From Klebsiella pneumoniae (GTDB lineage: Bacteria > Myxococcota_A > UBA796 > SXON01): DNA of 57,558 nt. Under the pieces are notes generated by a model. It was given only the letters and a program-made list of their open reading frames with translations. It ran no database searches and had not been told where the DNA came from. A program made the position numbers and the translations under genes. Location: positions 1 through 57,558 of the forward strand of contig CAMAXZ010000027.1 of assembly GCA_945862325.1 (NCBI GenBank). The letters are read 5' to 3'. Each line of letters starts with the position of its first letter. The first letter of the stretch is position 1. Below are positions 23,144 to 30,331 of the stretch, in pieces.

Positions 23144-23559
23144 ACCACGCCGTCGACGCCGGCGTCGTGACACCCGACGCACGGCGCGACCCGGCCGCTC
23201 ATCCAAGCCTGGCCGTCTTCGCCCCACCAGGCGCGGAAGGTGTCGCGCCAGGTGCTGTCCCAACCCTCGACCTTCCAGCTCGCCAATCGGCCCTTGTAGG
23301 CGCCGCCGGGTGTGTCGTACGCGTCGAGCACCCACACCGTGCCGTCGGCCCACTCCTCCACGCCGGCGACCGCGTCTCGCAGCGCGACGTCGTTGCCGCG
23401 CAGGGTGAACACCAGCCCGTGGGCGCCGTCGCACGACGCCCGCTCGCCTTCACGCCCCGGCGGGCTCCGCCACGCGTCCACCCCCGCGATCTCCCGTTCG
23501 AGCTGCTCCAACGTCGGCTCCGCGAGGTCCGGCGCGCACGCGAGCAGGGCGAGGAGCAT
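23113..23559 (-). CDS. Haem-binding (CxxCH) lipoprotein, cytochrome P460-like
   Basis: The 148-residue product begins with a lipobox (MLLALLACA). Near the C-terminus is CVGCH, a c-type haem attachment site. The central pattern GLVFTLRGNDVALRDAV, followed by GTVWVLDAY, loosely recalls cytochrome P460 or other periplasmic monohaem proteins, though the haem motif position and the short length make the family uncertain. It is anchored at the membrane and likely periplasmic-facing. The gene is convergent with the M23 peptidase gene, overlapping by 31 nt, and diverges from the metallo-hydrolase gene. Confidence 0.65.
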   Translation of the reverse strand: MLLALLACAPDLAEPTLEQLEREIAGVDAWRSPPGREGERASCDGAHGLVFTLRGNDVALRDAVAGVEEWADGTVWVLDAYDTPGGAYKGRLASWKVEGWDSTWRDTFRAWWGEDGQAWMSGRVAPCVGCHDAGVDGVVHPTTPDCTP

Positions 23560-23594
23560 CGCGCTCCGCTAACGGATCGCGGATAGACCGGCGT

Positions 23595-24446
23595 GTGCGT
23601 CACGGACACCCGCTCCGATTCCTGCTCGCCCCGGCGCCGCCGACGGAGCCCGACACCCAGGGCGACCGCGTCCGCTTCCTCGGCACCGCCGGCTTCGAGC
23701 TCCGCGGGGCGTCGCGCACGATCCTGCTCGATCCGTACCTCTCTCGCCCAGGCCTCCTCCGCACGGCGTTCGGGCGCCTCACCCCGGACGAGGCGCTCCT
23801 CCGCGCCGAGCTGCCGTCGTGCGACGAGGTGCTCGTCGGTCACAGCCATCACGATCACGCGCTCGACGCGCCCGCGGTGGCGAAGATCCACGGCGCGCGC
23901 CTGGTCGGCTCGGAGTCCACGCTGAACATGGGGCGCGCGTGCGGGCTCCCCGAGGCGCAGCTCGTCCGCGCCGACGGTCCGCTGCGCTTCGGCGAGGTGG
24001 TGGCCACGCCGATCCTGTCTCGCCACGGCAAGGCCTACGGGCGGGTGCCGCTCCCCGGAGACATCGCCGCGCCGCCGCCGTGGCCGCCGCGCGTGTTCCA
24101 CCTCCGCCACGGCCCGGTCTACAACTGGCACGTCGACCTCGGCGACGCGCGCGTTCTCCACGTCGACAGCGCCGACTTCGTCGACGAGACCCTGGAGGGC
24201 GTCCGCTGCGACGTCCTCTGCCTGTGCGCGATCGGCCGACACTATCGGCGCGACTACACCCGACGGATCGTCGAGCTCACCCGTCCGGAGGTGGTCATCC
24301 CGTGCCACTGGGACGACTTCACCCTGCCGTGGGGCGCGCCCGCGCGTCAGTTGCCGGGCGTCGATGTCGCGGGGTTCGTGGCCGAGATCCGCGCGACGGG
24401 GGCCCGGGCGGTCGTGCTCGGGTTGGGGCAGCGCTGGGCGTGGTGA
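23595..24446 (+). CDS. Metallo-beta-lactamase-fold hydrolase (UlaG/RomA-like)
   Basis: The 283-residue protein shows LGTAGFELRG, then ILLDPYLS, then HSHHDHALD. This is the HxHxDH zinc-binding motif of the metallo-beta-lactamase fold in the arrangement seen in UlaG-like lactonases and NAPE-PLD/RomA relatives. A later His lies in the SRHG segment, an Asp in HVDSADFVD, and a further His in VIPCHWDDF. The start is GTG; another GTG lies two bases upstream out of frame. It is likely a cytosolic hydrolase of a phosphodiester or lactone. No signal peptide is seen. Confidence 0.8.
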   Translation: MRHGHPLRFLLAPAPPTEPDTQGDRVRFLGTAGFELRGASRTILLDPYLSRPGLLRTAFGRLTPDEALLRAELPSCDEVLVGHSHHDHALDAPAVAKIHGARLVGSESTLNMGRACGLPEAQLVRADGPLRFGEVVATPILSRHGKAYGRVPLPGDIAAPPPWPPRVFHLRHGPVYNWHVDLGDARVLHVDSADFVDETLEGVRCDVLCLCAIGRHYRRDYTRRIVELTRPEVVIPCHWDDFTLPWGAPARQLPGVDVAGFVAEIRATGARAVVLGLGQRWAW

Positions 24447-24449
24447 GCG

Positions 24450-25823
24450 TCAGGGCTGGCCGGCGACGTCCCACGTCGCGCCGAGCACGATCTCCAGGCC
24501 GCGCCGCACGTTCGCGACCGAGACGCGCTCGTCGTCGCCGTGCATCGTGGCGGCTTCTTCCTGGGTGACCTCGAACGGGGCGAGGCCGTAGGCGTGGACG
24601 CCGAGCGGCCGGAGCAGCAGGGAGTCCGTGAACCCGATGCTGAGGATCGGCCCGGACACGGCGTCGGCGCGGCCGGCGACGGCCCGGCGTGCCAGCGCCC
24701 GGTAGAAGCTGTCGTCGGTGGGGCTCTCGTTGGCGAGGGCGGTCTGTTGCACCTCGAAGCGCACGTTCGGGTCCTTCACCAACGCGCGGAGGCGGGCGAG
24801 CATCGCCTCGGGGGTGGTGCCGGGCAGGAGCCGGCAATCAAGGTTGGCCCAGGATTCTCCGGGGACGACGTTGTTCTGGAGCGCCCCGCCGAACCCGGTC
24901 ACGTGCACGGTGTCGGTGATGAGCGGCGCCGTCGTCGACCCCGCCAGCAGGCGGCCGAAGAGGAGCCGCGGGTGAGCCATGACATACCGCACGACCCCGC
25001 CACGCGTGCGGGACACGTTCCGGAACAGATCGAAGAATGAATCGTGCATCCTTGGCTTCGCCCTGTACGCCCCCAGCGCCTCCACGGCGCGGTGCAGGCG
25101 GTACACCGCGCTGTCCGGGTTGGGCCGCGAGCCGTGGCCGGGCGCGCCGGTCGCGATCATCCGCGCCCACAGGATGCCCTTCTCGGCCACGCTGATGCCG
25201 TAGATCGTCTGGCCCTCGAAGAACAGGTCCCGGATGCCGAGCCCGCCCTCGTTGAGCACCTGCGAACAATCGATGTCCTTCCAGTGGTTCTCGATCAGGT
25301 CGCGCATGCCGAGGCTGCTGACCTCCTCGTCGGCGACCCCGAGCAGGATCACGTCGCGTCGCAACGGCGCCTTGGCGCGCGCGAGCCCGACGAGGGTCAT
25401 CAGCTCGATGGCGCCGAGGCCCTTCATGTCGAGCGCGCCGCGGCCCCAGATCTGGCCGTCGACGATCGCGCCGGACAAGGGGCCGGCCCCCGCCTTCCAA
25501 CGCTCGGGCTCGGCGGTGGCGACGTCGAGGTGGCTCATGAGGCAGAGGGGCTTCTCGGTGGCGGGGACCGTGGCCGGGAGGCGCGCGATGATCGACGCGC
25601 GGCCCGGCGCGTGCTCGATCGTGCGGTGCCCGATGCCCTCGCGATCGAGGATCGACGCGAAGAACGCCGCGCCCCGCGACTCGTTGCCGGGCGGGTTGAT
25701 CGTGTCGACCTGGAGGTAGCGCGTCAGCACCTCGACGGTCTCTGCGGCGAGCGCGTCGACGTCGACGGGGGGAGGCGCGGCGGGTTCGGCCGCGAGAGCG
25801 ACGGCGACGAGGAGCGTCCACAT
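24450..25823 (-). CDS. M20 family metallopeptidase, secreted
   Basis: The 457-residue protein has a signal peptide (WTLLVAVALAAEPA) and an M20 core. SHLDV carries the first His ligand, WGRGALDMKG the bridging Asp, GVADEEVSS the catalytic Glu-Glu pair, and HGDDERVSV at the end the last His. The dimerisation domain lies between (about 195-330, GAPGHGSRPNPDSAVYRL). Such enzymes are carboxypeptidase/aminoacylase-like and remove amino acids from peptides or N-acyl groups. It is predicted periplasmic or secreted. It converges on the metallo-hydrolase gene with a three-base gap and diverges from a lipoprotein gene. Confidence 0.9.
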   Translation of the reverse strand: MWTLLVAVALAAEPAAPPPVDVDALAAETVEVLTRYLQVDTINPPGNESRGAAFFASILDREGIGHRTIEHAPGRASIIARLPATVPATEKPLCLMSHLDVATAEPERWKAGAGPLSGAIVDGQIWGRGALDMKGLGAIELMTLVGLARAKAPLRRDVILLGVADEEVSSLGMRDLIENHWKDIDCSQVLNEGGLGIRDLFFEGQTIYGISVAEKGILWARMIATGAPGHGSRPNPDSAVYRLHRAVEALGAYRAKPRMHDSFFDLFRNVSRTRGGVVRYVMAHPRLLFGRLLAGSTTAPLITDTVHVTGFGGALQNNVVPGESWANLDCRLLPGTTPEAMLARLRALVKDPNVRFEVQQTALANESPTDDSFYRALARRAVAGRADAVSGPILSIGFTDSLLLRPLGVHAYGLAPFEVTQEEAATMHGDDERVSVANVRRGLEIVLGATWDVAGQP

Positions 25824-25871
25824 GGCGCGGTGTCTATCGCGCGTGGGGGCGCGCGGGTGTATACCTGGAAG

Positions 25872-26633
25872 ATGGCGCTGTTCTTCTGCCTCCTCGCGTG
25901 CAAGCCGGTCGAGCCCGCTCCCGACGATCTCGAGACCTTGTTCCACTGGATGTGGGCGGGCTTCGAAGACGAGGAAGATGCACGGCTCCGCGAAGGTGGC
26001 GTGAACCTCGAGGCGCTCGTGTCCGAGGCGCTGACGGGCAGCCTGGAAGACCTCACCCCCGACGAGCAGTCCGTGGTCGAGCTCGACGCCCCGGCCGACC
26101 CCGCGGAGGCGACGGGCATCTTCCTCGCCGGCGAGCTGCTCTGCGACATGGCGACGCTCGAGTCGATCGTGATCGACCTCGATCAGCTCGCGCTCTACCC
26201 GGACGCGTACGACACGTACGAGCGCACCTACCTCGACGACGCGGACGCCTACCTCGACCGCGCCGCGCCGATGCTCGGATGGGAGACCAACTACACCACG
26301 ACGCCGCCGATCGGCGCGCCCTACAGCGAGCGCCTCTACGGCGGCGTGCGGTGGGTGCCGGCCGGTGACGAGGGCGGCGCGCTGCTCCTCGCGCGGGTGT
26401 GGATGCCGGAGCCCGCGGTGTTCGAGTCCGGGTCCGCGAGGTTCGAGCAGGACTACCAGATCGAAGCGTACGTCGAGCGCTCGGACGGGGTGCTCGTGCA
26501 CGCGTACGCGATCTGGCGCGAGTTCGACCTCGGCGCTGGGCTCGACATGGAGAACGAGGGCGTCCAGCGCCTCACCCTCGACAGCCTTGGCGACTGGGAT
26601 CGCGCCACCGAGCAGCGCTGCGCCGAGCGCTGA
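25872..26633 (+). CDS. Putative lipoprotein, no recognised domain
   Basis: The 253-residue protein starts ALFFCLLACKP, a convincing lipobox with lipid Cys at residue 10. The mature part is acidic and helical in its first half, and beta-like in the second (GALLLARVWMPEP). No family is recognised. A GGAAG lies directly before the ATG, unusually close for a ribosome site, so an in-frame GTG 15 bases upstream is an alternative start. It is divergent from the M20 peptidase gene over 48 nt and convergent with the anchor-domain lipoprotein gene. Confidence 0.7.
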   Translation: MALFFCLLACKPVEPAPDDLETLFHWMWAGFEDEEDARLREGGVNLEALVSEALTGSLEDLTPDEQSVVELDAPADPAEATGIFLAGELLCDMATLESIVIDLDQLALYPDAYDTYERTYLDDADAYLDRAAPMLGWETNYTTTPPIGAPYSERLYGGVRWVPAGDEGGALLLARVWMPEPAVFESGSARFEQDYQIEAYVERSDGVLVHAYAIWREFDLGAGLDMENEGVQRLTLDSLGDWDRATEQRCAER

Positions 26634-26646
26634 CCCGCGACGAACC

Positions 26647-28047
26647 TCAGAGGGGGGTCACCACGGCGGCCGGCCACTCGATCTCCGCGAACGGCGTGTA
26701 GTCGTGCTCGCCATCGACGACCTTCGACCCCTCCCACGCCAGCGCGCCGCCGAGGTACACGCGCACGGTGACGGTGTTGTCCCAGACGTACTCGGAACCC
26801 GGGTAGTCGTGCACGTAGACGGTGAACGTGCCGGACTCGGGGGCGGAGATGTTGATGTTCTCCGGGCCGGTCCCGGGGATGTCGTCGATGTCGAGGCGAG
26901 GGTCGTCGTCGGCGTCGCGGGGGACGCCCCAGTCGAGGCCGCCGCCGACACAGTTGCCGAAGTAGCAGTCGGTGTCGGACGAGAGGGAGCCGCCGGGCGC
27001 GACGAGGTGGAGGTCCATGTCGTCGTTCGGGTACTCCCAGTACAGCTCGACCCAGAGGTCTTGCGCCGGCACCGCCTCCAGCTGGGCGATGCACGCCTCG
27101 GAGCGCAGCCCGTCCTGGTTCTCCACCACGAGCGCGGCCTCGTAGAGCCCGGCGAGGTCCGCCGCGAATCCAGGGACCGTGGCGCCGCGCGACGACGGCA
27201 GCGACGCGCCCGAGCCCGACGGGCGCGTGACGAGCGTCCACTCGTAGGACACGATCTCTCCGCCGTCGACGTCGTAGCTCGCCGAACCGTCGAAGGTGGA
27301 GGTCTCGGCGTTTGCCGCCACCATGTCGGGCGTCGCCTCGCACACCGCGATGGGGAGCCCGGTGATGCCGGAGAGGGGCGCGCTGACGAGCCCGGCGGTA
27401 GCGCTCGACGTGACCCACAACGTGCCGGACCACTCGCCGGAGCGGGTAGGGGCGAAGGAGACGACGACGTCCTCGCTTTCGCCAGGTAGCAGCTCGAAGG
27501 GGAGGTTCCTGGTGGACAAGGCGCCGCCGAAGCCGTCGCCGACGACCGTGACGTCCTCGACCGTCAGGGGCGCCGTGCCCACGTTCATGACGCTGACGGT
27601 GTCGGCGTAGGTGGAGCCCGAGGAGACGGCGCCGAAGGAGAGCGCGCTGGGGGACAGCGCGATGGCGGGCACGACCGCCTCGCCGACGAGCCGCACGCGC
27701 GCCTCGGGGGTGCCGGGGTCGTTGGAGAAGATCGAGACCCACGCGGTGTCGGTGAGCCCGGTCGCCGTGTAGGCGACGTCGAGCGTGGTGGACTCGCCCG
27801 GGGCGAGAGCGAACGCGCCCGGGTCGGACAACAGCGTGAACGCCCCGGCGCCGACGCGGATCGCGGACACCTCGAGGTCCACCGTGCCGTCGCTGCGGAT
27901 CTCGAACTCGCCGAGCGCGGTGGCGCCGGCCTCGATCTGACCAAAATCCAGCTCCGCCGGGTCGACCACGATGCCGGGCAGCGCGCCGGAGTCCACCTTG
28001 GCCTTCGGGTCGTACTCGATGCACCCGAGGGCGACGAGGAGAATCAT
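26647..28047 (-). CDS. Lipoprotein with two choice-of-anchor/ASH-like domains
   Basis: The 466-residue product has lipobox LLVALGC. Two ASH/choice-of-anchor-D-like beta sandwiches follow, recognised by the repeats LDFGQIEAG and LSFGAVSSG, each leading to a strand with NDPGTP or NVGTAPL. A PKD-like region follows (FDGSASYDVDGGEIVSYEWT). The C-terminal part (LYWEYPNDDMDLHLV through DIPGTGPENI) matches the YfaP/DUF2135-like module often seen in surface lipoproteins. It is probably exposed at the outer membrane as an adhesive or structural protein. Confidence 0.8.
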   Translation of the reverse strand: MILLVALGCIEYDPKAKVDSGALPGIVVDPAELDFGQIEAGATALGEFEIRSDGTVDLEVSAIRVGAGAFTLLSDPGAFALAPGESTTLDVAYTATGLTDTAWVSIFSNDPGTPEARVRLVGEAVVPAIALSPSALSFGAVSSGSTYADTVSVMNVGTAPLTVEDVTVVGDGFGGALSTRNLPFELLPGESEDVVVSFAPTRSGEWSGTLWVTSSATAGLVSAPLSGITGLPIAVCEATPDMVAANAETSTFDGSASYDVDGGEIVSYEWTLVTRPSGSGASLPSSRGATVPGFAADLAGLYEAALVVENQDGLRSEACIAQLEAVPAQDLWVELYWEYPNDDMDLHLVAPGGSLSSDTDCYFGNCVGGGLDWGVPRDADDDPRLDIDDIPGTGPENINISAPESGTFTVYVHDYPGSEYVWDNTVTVRVYLGGALAWEGSKVVDGEHDYTPFAEIEWPAAVVTPL

Positions 28048-28095
28048 GACCGGATGTTACTCGTTGTCGGGCATGTCCGCCACCGAATCGCCCGC

Positions 28096-28121
28096 GCGCA
28101 TACGCGCTTGTACGCATGCGC
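28096..28121. promoter_or_regulatory. Inverted repeat in the divergent lipoprotein/GGDEF promoter region
   Basis: Arms GCGCATACG and CGCATGCGC (28096-28104 and 28113-28121) pair over eight of nine positions with an 8-nt gap. It lies 21 nt upstream of the GGDEF gene start and within the 94-nt divergent gap, so it may be an operator. There is no other evidence. Confidence 0.35.
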
Positions 28122-28141
28122 CGGCGAGTTAGCCACGAGTC

Positions 28142-29473
28142 ATGTTGGAAACGCTGTCTTTGGCCGGGCTGCGCCCGACGCGGCACGACGAGGGCCCGGT
28201 GGGCTCCGCGGTCGACGGGTGTCTACGCCGCGTCGTCTTGGCCGCGCGGCGCCTGGTCGGCGCGGAGGCGAGCGCGGCGTGGTGGTTGGTGGGCGACGGG
28301 GTGTGGCGCCGTCGCGTCCACGCGCCGACGTCAGCGGAGTCGCCGGTCGGGCCGAACCCGTTCTGCGACCGTGTGTTGAACCTCGGCGCGCCCGTCGTGG
28401 TGCCGGACACCCGCGCCGACGGTGCGCTTCCCGAGTCAGACGGTAGGTTCTTCGTCGGATTTCCAGTGGAGACCGCCTCGGGCGTCGTCGCTGTCCTCTG
28501 CCTCCACGGGGCCGAGCCGCGGCCGGAGTTCGTGCTCACCCCGTTCGATCGCGAGCTCCTCGCCGATCTCTGCGGGCTCGTCGCGGACGTCCTCGCTGTC
28601 GGTCGGCGCGCGGAGGCGCAGGTCGGGTCGGAGCGCGCGCGGCTACGCGCCGCCCTCGACGCGATGCACGACGGCGTGGCCATCGTGGGTGAGGACACCC
28701 GTATCCGTCACGTGAACCCGGCGTTCCGACGGCTGTTCCCGATGGCGCTCGACGGGTCGACGCCGTACGGGATGCTCGTGGAGCACGTCGCGGAGCGCGC
28801 CGCCGCGCCCGAAGACGCGCGGCAGCTCCTCGGCCTCGGCTTCGCGGACGCGGGCGCCGAGACGATCGAGCTCGCACGCCCGGAACGGCGGGTCCTCCGG
28901 CGCGTCGTGCAGCCGATCACCGGCCCTGGGGGCGGCTGGCTGCTGATCTGGCAGGACACGACCGCCGAGGCCGATCGCCTGACCGAGCGCACGCGCGCCG
29001 CGGAGACCGACGCCTTGACCGGCCTCGTCAACCGGCGCGGCGGCCTCGTCCACGCGCGGCGGCTGATGGCCGAGTCCCGCGCGGCGTGCGTCGGCTTGCT
29101 CGACATCGACCGCTTCAAGCACTTCAACGACGCCTGCGGGCACGCCGCGGGGGACGACGTGCTCCGCCTCGTGGCGCACGCGATGGCGGCCGAGGCCCGC
29201 GAGGGCGACGTGGCGGTGCGGTGGGGCGGCGACGAATTCCTGGTCATCGTGCGCGGGGAGCTCGTCGCCGGGCGGGCGTACTGCGAGCGTGTGCGCGCGC
29301 GCGTCGCCCTGTCGCCCACCCCTTGCGGACCCGTCGCGGTGTCGATCGGCGTGGTGCAGGTCGCTCCCGGCGAAGGGCTCATCGAGGCCGCCGGGCGCGC
29401 CGACGCGGCGATGGACGAGGTGAAAGCGGCGGGCGGCGATGGCGTACGCGTGGGGCGCGCCCCCACACCTTGA
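28142..29473 (+). CDS. GAF-PAS-GGDEF diguanylate cyclase
   Basis: The 443-residue protein has an N-terminal GAF-like sensor (about 20-165, PFCDRVLNLGAPVVVPDTRAD). A PAS-like segment follows (about 175-290, LRAALDAMHDGVAIVGEDTR, then HVNPAFRRLFP) and then a GGDEF domain (about 290-435) with TDALTGLVNRRG, DIDRFKHFND, an intact WGGDEFLVIV active site, and SIGV. It should make cyclic di-GMP from GTP in response to a small ligand or redox cue. An RxxD inhibitory site (RAVD/RGEL region) was not clearly seen. No membrane helix is present, so it is cytosolic. Its stop codon overlaps the -35 of the tRNA promoter. Confidence 0.9.
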   Translation: MLETLSLAGLRPTRHDEGPVGSAVDGCLRRVVLAARRLVGAEASAAWWLVGDGVWRRRVHAPTSAESPVGPNPFCDRVLNLGAPVVVPDTRADGALPESDGRFFVGFPVETASGVVAVLCLHGAEPRPEFVLTPFDRELLADLCGLVADVLAVGRRAEAQVGSERARLRAALDAMHDGVAIVGEDTRIRHVNPAFRRLFPMALDGSTPYGMLVEHVAERAAAPEDARQLLGLGFADAGAETIELARPERRVLRRVVQPITGPGGGWLLIWQDTTAEADRLTERTRAAETDALTGLVNRRGGLVHARRLMAESRAACVGLLDIDRFKHFNDACGHAAGDDVLRLVAHAMAAEAREGDVAVRWGGDEFLVIVRGELVAGRAYCERVRARVALSPTPCGPVAVSIGVVQVAPGEGLIEAAGRADAAMDEVKAAGGDGVRVGRAPTP

Positions 29474-29497
29474 CGTGCCGCGGCCGCGTTGTTATCG
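29470..29497 (+). promoter_or_regulatory. Promoter of the tRNA-Val gene
   Basis: TTGACG at 29470-29475 and TTATCG at 29492-29497 are spaced by 16 nt, placing a start a few bases before the mature tRNA at 29510. The -35 element overlaps the TGA stop of the GGDEF gene (29471-29473). Confidence 0.55.
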
Positions 29498-29509
29498 GCC
29501 GTTGGCTTC

Positions 29510-29584
29510 GGGCGCATAACTCAGCGGAAGAGTACTACCTTCACACGGTAGGAGTCGCAGGTTCAAATCCTGCTGCGCCCACCA
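29510..29584 (+). tRNA. tRNA-Val (anticodon CAC)
   Basis: The cloverleaf folds by eye. Acceptor arm GGGCGCA pairs with TGCGCCC, the D stem is ACTC/GAGT, and the anticodon stem CTACC/GGTAG surrounds loop TTCACAC (anticodon CAC). The T stem GCAGG/CCTGC holds TTCAAAT, and the discriminator A is followed by an encoded CCA. It decodes GUG. tRNA genes of this kind are common integration sites, and an accessory region begins directly downstream. Confidence 0.95.
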
Positions 29585-29592
29585 CTCCTCCG

Positions 29593-29627
29593 AACGCCCG
29601 TGTTCGCCCATTGCGAAGACGGGCGTT
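29593..29627 (+). terminator. Rho-independent-like hairpin after tRNA-Val
   Basis: A perfect 9-bp stem AACGCCCGT (29593-29601) / ACGGGCGTT (29619-29627) encloses a 17-nt loop and lies nine bases after the tRNA CCA, followed by a T-containing stretch. The position fits termination of the tRNA transcript. Confidence 0.6.
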
Positions 29628-29969
29628 TGGCGTTTCGGACCATCGAAGGTTGGTTCCGGCAGTTCAAGTCCGGTGAGGGTTCGTGCGGTGGTGGTCGCCG
29701 CGCTCGGGAGTGCTCGGGCGACGCGGCCACTCTCGTCAACCCGGCATGGACCGAACCGAGGAGCTCGGCGCCGAGTCCCGGGCGCTGCTCCTCGTGACGG
29801 CATGAAGGGGACGTGCCACGCCGCGATCATACGCCCCGGGGCGTCATCCCGGCGACTCGCGCTCCTTCCATCGCGGATGACCCGTCCCCAGGCTCGCCGA
29901 CCGGCCCTGACGGCAGGCTCGGCCAGGAGGAAGCTGATCGAGCTGGCAAGCAGCATGGCCTGCGGTGGG
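29628..29969. other. Non-coding stretch between the tRNA terminator and the toxin remnant
   Basis: No supported gene or RNA is seen. Open frames here lack family resemblance and have arginine-rich or low-complexity translations. A short sequence at 29661-29672 (GTTCAAGTCCGG) recalls a tRNA T-arm but cannot be extended into a second tRNA. Confidence 0.5.
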
Positions 29970-30209
29970 CTACCGCGCCGCAGGGGTACGCTTCAGCCAG
30001 TAGCCGGCTTCCCGGCTGGTGTGCGCGATGGCGACGAACTCGATCGCGTCCTGCCGAACCTCGTCGATCAGGATGTACGGGAACCAGGGAGCCGCGGCCT
30101 CTCCGAGGTTGAGGGCCTCGTTCGCGACGGTGTGGAAGCTGGATGCGATGACGGGCAGCGTAGTCGCGCCGGCCGCGGATGACGACGGCAACGCCGCCAC
30201 GCCCCTCAC
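29970..30209 (-). pseudogene. RelE/ParE-family toxin remnant
   Basis: The last 37 or so codons read WFPYILIDEVRQDAIEFV and then AIAHTSREAGYWLKR. This is the C-terminal half of RelE/ParE-type toxins, whose conserved pattern is FPY, an Ile/Val strand and H-x-R-x-x-x-YW-x-x-R. The preceding frame (from a GTG at 30209) does not resemble the usual N-terminal helix pair, and no antitoxin gene is visible, so the locus looks truncated. It lies between the tRNA gene and the restriction-modification gene. Confidence 0.6.
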
Positions 30210-30331
30210 GGTCGACCTGGCCCCGCTCTTCGGCGTTCGGAGCGAGGCAAGAACCCGCGCGCCAGCCCACTCCCCGGCGGGCGTGCGCGTCGGCCGTGGT
30301 ACAACGGCCCGCCCTCCCTCGGGAGTCCCCC

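Noticed and set aside
29655..29680. Second tRNA suggested by a T-arm-like GTTCAAGTCC
   Set aside because: No acceptor, D or anticodon arms can be drawn around it.
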